Source of the DNA: Gnetum montanum
Lineage: Eukaryota; Streptophyta; Gnetopsida; Gnetales; Gnetaceae
DNA length: 64,000 nt
NCBI GenBank assembly: GCA_015680685.1
Contig: MNCI01017535.1
Span: forward strand, 62,001-126,000
Reading direction: 5' to 3'
This document shows, in pieces, positions 55,701 to 64,000 of the stretch. Position 1 is the first letter of the stretch. Each line of letters starts with the position of its first letter. A program made the translations under genes and the position numbers. Under the pieces are notes generated by a model. It did not search any database. It was not told the DNA's origin and saw only the letters and a list, made by a program, of their open reading frames with translations.

Positions 55701-56960
55701 AATTAAGGGACTTCTTGGACTAGTTCGGTTTTACAGAAGGGCTTATGCCTTTATCCATTGAGTGATTTTTTGGGTAAGCATGACAGTCGTGACACTTGGA
55801 TTTGATGAAGAAAAAAGTTATGTTGAGAAGGATTTGAGAAAAATCTTGGCATGTCATTCATATCAAGTCATTTAATATGGTTATCTCTCACATGCTTGGT
55901 TAGAATGTAAACACTATTTTGGATGTTAATCATGCTATGGCTTGTCATTAGGGGTTCATCATAGTGATTGGGTTCATGTGCTCTTTTGTAGTAGTGCCCC
56001 CTTTTGTGTTCATGCCTTTCACAATGGTCCCTTTGATCCTTGCATATTCTTCATTCATAACATTCATCTTCCTCATCTAAATACCTTGGGCAATTGTCAT
56101 GATGATCATGAGTCCTTCTCTCCTCCCTATCATGATCTTGGTGCCTTAACTTACTACTATCAAAGTCCATTGATGATCCTAAGGATGAGGATGAGACAGA
56201 GGAGAATGATGCCAACTTGTCCTTCTTACGTGACTCTGGTATTCTCCTTTGTAGGATTTAATAGAAACTCTTGGCCTTGAGTCTTGCTTATACTTTGAGT
56301 CATTTAACTCGTTGTTAGGTGTCTTTGCTAGGGTAGAATGCAATTGAACTTTGATAGTTTCCTCCAATTAGATGATAGGTATTTGTAAATGGAATTCATG
56401 ATTTTGATGAGTTTGCTTAATGATGAATGCATCATCATCAAACTCTTCTAAGATAATAGGAGAGTTGACTTTCTTTTCCTTATTTTGGATATGTTTGATT
56501 TCCATGGTAGAATCTCTCTTTACTTGCTCCTTAGTGGGTTGATAGGGTTGTGTCATGTGTTTGGTCACATGATACTTGTTAAGTGCCTTGCTTGGATTCA
56601 TGCCCCTTAGAGATATTTGAAGCATGATGGGTGCTAAGCATTCTAGAGGTAGCACTATGTTACTTTGAATATCTCTTCATCTTAGTTACCCATCTTGGTA
56701 AAAGATGAAAGTAAAATTAGGATAATAAGAATTGTGATGAGCATATGAGATCCTTGCTTACATTGGAATACTTCATTCTTCTACATCACTAATTCTATCA
56801 TTGACTCTTTTTGTCTCTGTGGTAGGTGATGATGTATCCTTGTTTGAAGCCATGTTGTGGTTTGATACATTTGTTTAAGTGTTCTTAATTGTTTAGGTTA
56901 TGAATTTTAACTTTGAATTTTGATACAAAAAAATTTGTAAAATCAATTACTCAACATAAA
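55701..56960 (-). pseudogene. Element 5 gag-position region (unrecognised, degenerate)
   Basis: A start near 56853 (MASNKDTSSPTTETK) is followed by an open block (56655-56368) with HVTKHMTQPYQPTKEQVKRD and ILEEFDDDAFIIKQTHQ. Then come charged, His/Asp-rich stretches. I do not recognise a capsid core, and the region is shorter than a normal Athila gag. A deletion is likely. Confidence 0.45.
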
Positions 56961-56966
56961 TTGACT

Positions 56967-56986
56967 TGTCCTTGGCAACAACACCA
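56967..56986 (-). other. Primer-binding site of element 5
   Basis: The minus strand TGGTGTTGTTGCCAAGGACA lies one base inside the LTR. It matches the common Athila/Tat site TGGCGCCGTTGCCGGGGA after C-to-T and G-to-A changes. That site is usually attributed to tRNA-Asp. Confidence 0.8.
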
Positions 56987-56987
56987 A

Positions 56988-57245
56988 TGATGAGTGGTGG
57001 AGTAATCCAACATTCAACCATATAAGTCACAGGCATTCATGCATGACCAAATCCTAATCCATGGATGTAGCAATGTGAATATGCTAGTAATGGATTTAAG
57101 TTCATGACCGTTGTATTTCCATGTGGGGCTAGTGAAATCTATGTGCATGGCTTAGCTTATCATGAGGTATATGATAACTGATGTTGTTGGGTTATTATTG
57201 CTCCTAGTGAACATGATGAATTGGAAATAGTTTCTAAGTCTAAGT
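56988..57245 (-). repeat. Element 5 5' LTR, visible part
   Basis: It aligns with 46188-46445, from TGATGAGTGGTGGAGTAATC to TTTCTAAGTCTAAGT, where element 4 begins. The remaining ~540 bases should lie to the right of element 4. Confidence 0.78.
57241..57245. repeat. Candidate target site duplication of element 4 (left copy)
   Basis: TAAGT directly precedes the TG of element 4 and exists in the uninterrupted copy at 46441-46445. The right copy is outside the window. Confidence 0.6.
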
Positions 57246-57444
57246 TGAAACACCACAAAATTCTGAGCTTAGTACTTCTCCAACAAGAATCGAGCTAAGT
57301 CTTGATGTTCCCCAACATGACTAAAGCTTGAGGGCCCCACAGAAAAATTCAAGTAGAGTCAGACTCAACAGTTCCTTGGGACCCGCAGACAACCACAGCG
57401 ACATCTGCTATCAAAAAATGGCAACTTCGGAGCTCAAGATACTT

Positions 57445-57920
57445 AGTCTTCACTAAGTATGCATTCTCAGTGTATACGCCCAAGTATGCATTCACAGCGT
57501 ATACGCCCAGCGTATACACCTCACATGTGCACTCAGCATGTATGATTGGTGTATACGCCCAGTATGCAACCCCTGAAGACAGCATGGGAATAGCACTGCA
57601 GAGCAAGAATTTGTATAAAGCATCAACTCACATGAATAGAGCAATCATCAGATGTTGACATCATGCATTTTGGAGTTCATACGCTGAGCATGTACACCCT
57701 ACACACCTAGCGTATACGCCCAACATGTACAAAGTGTACAACCAGTGTCAGATCAAGGTCAACTGAGCTGAGCATCTACAAGAAGCATCTTCATGGCATC
57801 TGAATTTCAAACTAAAGGCCAAAGGACTTCTTTTGCTTTGATCAAGTCTGTACACCAAGGTCATACATCCAACGTGTATATGCTAGCATACAACTGTATA
57901 TGCTGGCGTGCAGCATGTTG
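57445..57920. repeat. AGCGTATACGCCC word array in element 4 LTR
   Basis: Palindromic words such as GCGTATACGCCCAGCGTATAC recur at uneven spacing, with decayed forms like AGCATGTACACC. They parallel the TAGCGTAGC arrays of elements 1 and 2. Confidence 0.65.
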
Positions 57921-58040
57921 TATACTTGTAAAATTTCATTCTTTCACACCTAGTCAACGTGCCACATGTCACCCAACCCGAGAGTCTAGCACTCCATAGC
58001 CAATCATCCCCTCTCAAAACCCGAGTCCCACGTCTAAACT

Positions 58041-58052
58041 TGTATAAAAATC
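58041..58052 (+). promoter_or_regulatory. TATA box of element 4 LTR
   Basis: TGTATAAAAATCCC lies at the place matching the TATA boxes of elements 1 and 2. Confidence 0.6.
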
Positions 58053-58624
58053 CCAATTTTTCACTAGATCGGGGTTGGCAATTTTTGAGCAAAACCAGAG
58101 AAAAACAAAGAAATAGAGACACTAAGAGAGGAGAGCAAAAACCCTGTATGTTGGACCTCGACCCTGCACGCTGAGCATCTAGCCTTTACACTGTGCCTGC
58201 AGTTGAACCCAGCACACAATCATCCCTACATCCACCGGGGCTATTCATCTGCCTTATGTCAGAGTCACAACTACGTTAGACCGGTGCATTGTAACTTTCA
58301 TTTCATAATAATATTGCTACATTTCTTTGCTAAAATCTGTTACAGTTTTTCATTCATTGTCGTATGTTTATTGCTTATGCACTTGTACGTTTACGCTCCA
58401 TTTTATATTCGTTACGCCATTTACGTATAACCCAGCGTACAGTATATCGGTGTACGTTCAAGGAAATCCTTGCCTAATTCATGTGCGAACCACTCAAGGT
58501 ACTCTGCCTTCATTAATTCCAGCTTGCCCTCAAGCCAAGGTAGGGTCTTCTGTGCGTGTCCAGAGATCTCCAAGTTTCTATTTCATTCCAGCCGGAGACC
58601 AACGATTTCCGACAGTACAGAAAA

Positions 58625-58643
58625 TGGTGCTAGAAGGAGGGCC
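58625..58643 (+). other. Primer-binding site of element 4
   Basis: TGGTGCTAGAAGGAGGGCC follows the LTR after a five-base spacer, as in element 1. Confidence 0.8.
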
Positions 58644-58739
58644 TGAAACTACTTAAAACTTACTGTGCTCTCATACCCAGATGTTCTCAGACTCACACCG
58701 TGTTGACACCAAACCTAGTTCTGAAATCCCTAGATCAGC

Positions 58740-59000
58740 ATCTTGTTCTACAAAATTCCTAGCGTCTACGCTGCTAAGTTTACACTGTATGCTCTACGTT
58801 GTAGACTCTATCTACACTGCTGAGTATATGTTGTACGCTCTACACTGTAGACTTTGTCTACGCTGCTGAGTTTACGCTGTATCCTCTACGCTGTAGACTC
58901 TGTCTGCGCTGCTGAGTATACGTTGTACGCTCCACGCTGTAGACTCTGTCTACGCTGCTGAGTATATGCTATATGCTGCTCTGCCTACATGTTTTAATGT
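58740..59000. repeat. 46-base leader repeats of element 4
   Basis: About five units have TCTACGCTGCTGAGTATACG followed by a TGTACGCTCTACGCTGTAGA block. CG steps are well preserved. They lie between PBS and gag. Confidence 0.78.
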
Positions 59001-59125
59001 ATACCTATACGCTGTCACTATACATTGGTCATTGAAGCCTATACGCTGAGTTCCAGCCTATATGCTGTACCCAGCGAACGTAGGTTTACGCCGTACTAAG
59101 TATACCAGTTTCATATCCCTTCACT

Positions 59126-62040
59126 ATGTCGTATTCTCAACTGTTCATCATGAACACTATGAACCCTAATGCTACAACCAAGCTGGTCATAGACATTGTA
59201 GGCACCATGGCCGTTCAACAACCCGTAGTACAACCCACTGTGGGGCCTTGCCAGTCTCTCAGATTGCAAGGGAGGAACCCATCATTTAACATTATAACTC
59301 AGGAGCAATATAATTTCATATGTGTGAAAATGCAAGTTGTCCTAGCCGTGGATCAAACCGAAATGGAGGTTAAGATACAATACGAACTCTTCCATAGGGG
59401 AGGACATGAGTTCATTCCTTTCCTGTATGATATCATCCTACTCCCAGAGCATTACTCTGAGCTCATCTCACAACTCCTCCTACAAAGGAGTTAGCCTTTA
59501 GATCAGCCTGTGGTAAATCCTTAATTGGAAGAGGAAGATGACTTCGTAGCCCAATCCGAGCATGAAGATTCATACCATACTCTTAGTCCGCAAACCTATG
59601 CAAACCCTTTGTTTCATCTAACCACAAGGGAAATTATGTCCCTTCAACCATTTAAATTCACCCAAGCACAAATACCTCAACAAGAATCATCCACACTTGT
59701 TCATATTCCTCCTGCAATCGATTCGCAACTCAACACACTTCCCCTTACTATTCCACCTATTGCAATAGTAGCCCCATTCTCGCAAATACAACCTCCTCAA
59801 AATAATGTAGGAGCAACCTTCCCTCCCCAAGTGATCGGGATGTCACATGTGATACCAGCATCTATGTCCGCTCATTATATCCCTCGGATCCAAACCCAAG
59901 GAGCCCCTTTCACCGCTATAACTCAACTAGTTTAGAGTGCCCCTATGCAAAGCGTGACTGGTCAATGGGCAGCAATTGGTGCTCAACCGCATCAATTCCC
60001 TCACTATAACATATTGCCTCACATAATTCTACCAGCTAACATCCCTTAAGGACAACCACAACAACAACAACCCCTTGCCTACAATGTGCCACCCCTGGTA
60101 CCACCCACCACAAATATTCCGCAAATGTAGCCTCCACCTACACAACTTTCTTCCTTCTAGCCCACTATCCAACAATCTAACCTGTATACTGTACAACATC
60201 CTTAACCTACTATCTCGCCTAGTGCCCAAGACTGGGCTAACGCTAGAAAGCTAATGCAAGAGCTAACCGATGAGGTCAAACACCTCAAGACAACTGCCGA
60301 TGGAGAGCTCAAGGTAGTGGATTTCTATCACGATGACCCCATCAGCTCTTCGGTTCCGTCTCTAACGTTACCCAAGGGTGTATCTTTACCCACGCTGACT
60401 AAATACAACAGGGAGACAGACCCCAACGCCCACCTCATAACATTTATACTAGAATGCACGCTACTTCAGGCATGGCCACATGCCATTCTACGAGTGTTCC
60501 CCATGTCCCTCGTTGGGAAAGCACTTGATTGGTATTGGGCCTTACCATGAAACTCAATATCTTCTCTAGAAGATTTGTTACACCAATTCGTCACCAGGTT
60601 CAAGTATAACTTGAAGCCTGAAGCGACACTTGATAGTCTCATACAGTTCAAGCAAGCACCCCTTGAACCTGTCCAAAAATTCATCCAACAGTGGAGTGCT
60701 GCTCTCAATGAACTCCACGAGTTGATCCCAGAGACGTATCTCCTCACCATCCTAAAAGGGGCTGTCAATGATTTTTTGAAATCCAAACTATATTATCTCA
60801 ATGCATGCACTCTGAGTCAAGCGTTTGTATAGATCAAGAACATAGAGGAGGCAGCACAAAACAGCCATGATCCTGCATATTCAGCCTTTAAGAATCAACA
60901 TAGTAAGAAAGATAAAGAAAAGGCTAAAACAAATATAGTGGCAGTAGCGGAAACACAACAAGCGAATGTGGGACAACAAAGCAAACTTCCCATTTCCCCT
61001 ACTAATTACGCTAAACCTGCTCTTGCAACGACACCCGAAGCATCTGCATCAGAAAGCCCAACACCGAGTCGTACGAGAAACTTCGAGAGGAAGGACCCCT
61101 CTCAATATACGCCATTGCCCATGAAGCCATCACAACTATTCGACCAACTCTTGAAAGTTGGATTGATGAAACATAAATAGTTGTCCCCCGCAGCGATCCA
61201 AAGGCATGATTGGTTTTGTCAATTGGTTCAAAACCCAAGCTTGGAAACCCCAGACGAGCCCCCAGTACCAAAAGGCTTTAGAATGGACCATTTTTGCGAT
61301 TATCATCAATGTAATGGGCATGGCACCGATTATTGTTTCACCCTAAAATAGGATATCCAACGAATGATCGACGGAGGTCAAATCACTTTCGATGAAGCCA
61401 ATCCGGTGCAACCACAAAACCAGGCCATGGGTGTATATAAAGATCCTCTAAATGCTAAAGAAGCGCCTTATGTAATTAACACCATTTACTTCGATAATGA
61501 GCCAAAAATACCTAGTATTAACACCGTACATTCCGATCATGAGCAAGTACCAAAGAAACCATTTGTAGTGCATATTCCTCCCACTATACAAACATCTGTG
61601 CCTCAACCATCATACTCCCCACAGAAACCTTATGTCGTCCGAATACCCCCGCCATAGCAACTTCTATCACACCAACACATGAAAAATCATACGTAGTGCA
61701 CATACCTCCCGCCACTACTACCACAAACACTCAAACATCTCCTATTCAGCCTACTTCTTACGTAGTCCGAGTGTCACCTGCGGTCACAATAGTGGAGGTA
61801 CAACCTCCAGCTAGGTCAACTCCATATGTCGTTAGGACACCTGAACGTCCTGGTGACCACCAGTCCTCCACTTCGCAAACACAGAATAAACCGATCCCCT
61901 TTGTCATCAAAATGCCTAGCCAGCCTAACACTCAACCACATGCAACCGTCCAACCGCAACCCTGCCCTTCTCCATACGTTGTACAAGTTCCAAAGCAACC
62001 TGAGGTTCCGAAACTAACTATACCCCCATGCCACACACAA
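59126..62040 (+). pseudogene. Element 4 gag (near-intact, with stops)
   Basis: The capsid polyprotein starts at MSYSQLF (59126) or the nearby Met. In order: N-terminal block QEQYNFICVKMQVVLAV (59300-59345), Q/P-rich linker with a poly-Q tract near 60055, capsid core (60254-60832) with DPNAHLITFILECTLLQAW, GKALDWYWALP and KSKLYYLNA. A knuckle follows near 61290-61335 with CDYHQCNGHGTDYC (C-X2-H-X4-H-X4-C), then repeated YVVRIPP peptides (61555-62000). One frame runs from 59126 to 61657 with about a dozen stops, nearly all TAG or TAA (one TGA at 60548). The frame then changes at a C run (61646-61650). Confidence 0.88.
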
Positions 62041-63327
62041 GAACGCCTAGCAGACAAGCTTACACACGAACGCTTGGAGAAGGAGCGTCAACGGCTAGCC
62101 ATAGGACCTCCTAAACCTAGCCTTCTAAATGCAATACCCATGACACCACATAATGATAAACCAAACACAGGCTATGAGGGTGAATCATTCGGAAAACTTG
62201 ATACGCCCAAATCAATGATTCTGAGTAAAAATGACAAACCAATTATGCATGAAATAAAACTGTTGGGCTTGATGGACCAAATCACTGCCGACAAACATAC
62301 GCCCAAAAGTAGAGATCTAGCAACAGCTCTAACACAGGTCATGTAGGTGCTTAAACAAAAAAACACTTCACTAAGCTTATACAACCTAGTGTTAATATCT
62401 CAAACCCATCGCGAAGCTCTAGTGCGCATGTTGACATCCATCCCAGTAAGCAAAGACTTGCCTCCAAATGAACCTTCAATTCATGCGGTAATGTACTCAC
62501 CTCAAGGGTCAACTCCTAAGCCATTAAGTTTCCACAATGACAACTTCAAAGTGGATGAGAAAACGGGAGAGGTAACAGCCGCGCCTATGTTCATAACAAT
62601 ACGAATAAATCAATTCAAGATACATAGGGTCCATGTAGATGATGGAGCCGCTACAAATGTAGTACCTTATCCCATCATCAAACAATTGGGGCTTATGGAG
62701 CTAATTAGACCAATTGCCACCACGGGTTTGAAATTGTTCAGCATATTGCGCGTGATAGTCAAAGGCACTGTGACTTTAGACTTTATTGCAGGGGATCAAT
62801 TCCCCACATCTGCTGACTTTGTGGTAATCGACGAAATGCCAGGGTTCAACCTAATATTGGGAAGATCCTGGTTAGCCCAACTGAAAGCAGTCTCCTCCCC
62901 CATACACCAAGAAATTCACCTACCTTATGAAGGTGGCGAAATCGTTATACATAGGAAGGCTGCTACACCTACCATCTCATCGTATACAGATACAAACCAA
63001 GGCTCGGAGGTTAAGCTCGAAGAGCCTAAACAAGATGATGCAGATGAAAAACAAAGATGTACACAACAAGTAGGCAATAATCTCTTAGACTCAAAGTAAA
63101 ATCTCCCCAAAATAGAAATACCCGAGCTTGAAATCGTACATACACAGCCTCACTTAGAAACTACAACTGACACAGAAACAACAATACATGAAAAAGTGCT
63201 GGAAAGCACCAACGTGGGAACTATTCCATTAGACATCCCTTGGGCTGAATTACCATTCAACATGATTAGCGAAGGAGATGCTGAATATAGAATCATACCC
63301 ATTAACGCTACTCCTAACGTTAAATGA
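62041..63327 (+). pseudogene. Element 4 pre-protease and aspartic protease
   Basis: The pre-protease block reads ERLEKERQRLA and LATALTQVM, a TAG at 62344-62346, then KNTSLSLYNLVLISQTHREA. The protease has HRVHVDDGAATNVVPYPIIK (near 62620-62680), TLDFIAGDQFPTSADFVVID and GFNLILGRSWLAQLKAVSSP, with catalytic Asp kept in VDDGA. One TAA (63097-63099) precedes an acidic tail with DIPWAELPFNMISEGDAEYR. The frame ends at TGA 63325-63327. The open stretch 62347-63096 is 250 residues. No RT follows in the window. Confidence 0.87.
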
Positions 63328-63374
63328 GAAAAATCAAAAAAACTACTAAACCAATAAACGACATTTAAGTCTGG

Positions 63375-63600
63375 AACGATGTTAAACTATCATGTCCGCA
63401 ATAACATAAAACTAGCCATGATCAGAAATGGTCGGTCTACCAAGAAATCAACCCTTGTCACTTGAAAATTCCCTTGCTTACGCATGGCCCGAAATGGCCT
63501 TAAACTAGTGCGTGTGGCCTGAAATGGCCTTAAACTAGTGCGTGTGGCTCGAAATGGCCTTAAACTAGTGCATGGGGCCCGAAATGGCCTTAAAATAGAT
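63375..63600 (+). repeat. TAAACTAG motif cluster of element 4
   Basis: Four units of about 34-36 bases read GAAATGGCCTTAAACTAGTG with GTGTGGCCC between. They are preceded by looser copies such as GATGTTAAACTATCATGTCC. This is the cleanest form of the motif in the window. Confidence 0.8.
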
Positions 63601-64000
63601 AATCTACCTACACTTTATTTTTCTCCCAAATTCCAGTTCATTTTTCAAATTTACGCTTGCATTGTCGTGTTGTCAATAACAATCTTTGCAATTATCCTTC
63701 ACTTATAATTACATCCCTACTTATAATTACATTCGTGCAATACACTTAAACTAAAAAAAAAAAAACAAAACATTTTACATTGCTGTGTCGTGTTTACATT
63801 TAAACTCAAAATCCACAACAAAAAAAATATATGTAGAAATATATATATACATGTAGTGATATATAGCTAAACAAGTACAAGAGTTAACTGATTCTATTCA
63901 TCCATTCAATACAAATCAAAACATTCAAGTTATGACTCATGTAAAAATGTGAGCTAGAATAATTTCAAAGCAAAAACTAAACATCCGGGATGGGAGGGTC
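63601..64000 (+). other. Element 4 sequence after the motif cluster
   Basis: AT-rich with short TTATAATTACAT repeats and runs of A. No domain. The element continues beyond the window. Confidence 0.5.

Larger units (their letters stand above)
46188..57245 (-). mobile_element. Element 5: Athila-like LTR retrotransposon (runs on past element 4)
   Basis: In minus-strand order: partial 5' LTR (57245-56988, interrupted by element 4), PBS (56986-56967), gag-position region, protease, RT, RNase H, integrase, long spacer, env-position ORF and 3' LTR (46981-46188). The tRNA-Asp-type PBS, the FMDD active site and the long region after integrase point to the Athila lineage. It is inserted in the integrase of element 6. 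The remaining 5' LTR should lie beyond element 4, outside this window, so no target duplication can be checked. Confidence 0.8.
57246..58619 (+). repeat. Element 4 5' LTR
   Basis: Starts TGAAACACCACAAAATTCTG and ends CCGACAGTACA, five bases before the PBS. It contains a GTATACGCCCAGCGTATAC word array and a TATA box at 58041. The 3' copy is outside the window. Confidence 0.8.
57246..64000 (+). mobile_element. Element 4: gag-protease LTR element, least decayed copy (truncated by window end)
   Basis: The 5' LTR (57246-58619) starts TGAAACACCACAAAATTCTG. A PBS (58625-58643), repeat leader, gag-protease (59126-63327) and motif cluster (63375-63600) follow in the layout of elements 1 and 2. It keeps many CG dinucleotides and long open stretches, so it is the youngest insertion here. 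It broke the 5' LTR of element 5. The window ends about 0.4 kb after the motif cluster, so absence of RT cannot be proven for this copy. Confidence 0.85.

Noticed and set aside
57349-58430. Overlapping frames in the element 4 LTR on both strands.
   Set aside because: They cross the GCGTATACGCC word array and the TATA region of an LTR, with no domain.
1-64000. tRNA, rRNA, organelle insertions or single-copy host genes.
   Set aside because: I read for conserved tRNA boxes, rRNA signatures and familiar plant protein motifs and found none outside the retroelements.

Overview
The window looks like nuclear DNA of a land plant with a large, repeat-dominated, heavily methylated genome. The evidence is an uninterrupted pile of old Ty3/gypsy LTR retrotransposons of the plant-specific Tat-like and Athila-like kinds, strong loss of CG dinucleotides, and coding regions broken mostly by TAG stops. 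I see no host gene, rRNA, tRNA or organelle sequence that I can support, and I cannot name the species. Every coding region is decayed, so all are called pseudogenes.

Left block (about 298-40516): a very large minus-strand Tat-like element (element 3). Its LTRs are about 1.47 kb each. The 5' LTR is 39047-40516; the 3' LTR is 298-1433 plus 10376-10712. Reading leftward, the body holds PBS, gag, protease, a cluster of TAAACTAG motifs, a spliced gene on the opposite strand (30.1-33.7 kb), an AT-rich stretch, a 3.3 kb array of hairpin-like units, reverse transcriptase with two RNase H regions, integrase, a second TAAACTAG cluster and a polypurine tract. Without its insertions it would be about 22 kb. 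Two smaller elements are nested in it. Element 1 (1434-10370, plus strand, target duplication CCTCT) sits in its 3' LTR. Element 2 (12918-21837, minus strand, target duplication CCAAG) sits between its RNase H and integrase. Both encode only gag and protease.

Middle and right block (40517-64000): 40.5-43.4 kb holds unassigned sequence and a plus-strand gag relic. From 44.1 to 46.2 kb lies the integrase end of an Athila-like relic (element 6). An Athila-like element (element 5, minus strand, from 46188 to beyond 57245) is inserted in that integrase. It carries a 3' LTR, an extra env-position ORF with its own promoter-like region, integrase, RT/RNase H, protease, a tRNA-Asp-type PBS and part of the 5' LTR. 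Element 4 (57246 to the window end, plus strand) is inserted in that 5' LTR. It is the least decayed copy and is again gag-protease in the part seen.

How they work together: elements 1, 2, 3 and 4 share LTR starts, primer-binding site and gag-protease layout, and elements 1-3 also share the polypurine tract and the 3' region. The simplest reading is a family of gag-only (TR-GAG type) elements derived from, and probably moved by, an element-3-like autonomous partner. The gag-only layout matches a deletion between the two TAAACTAG clusters of element 3. The less expected features are the spliced antisense gene, the hairpin array, the spread of the TAAACTAG motif into gag, and a palindrome shared by the element 5 LTR promoter and an internal promoter-like site.
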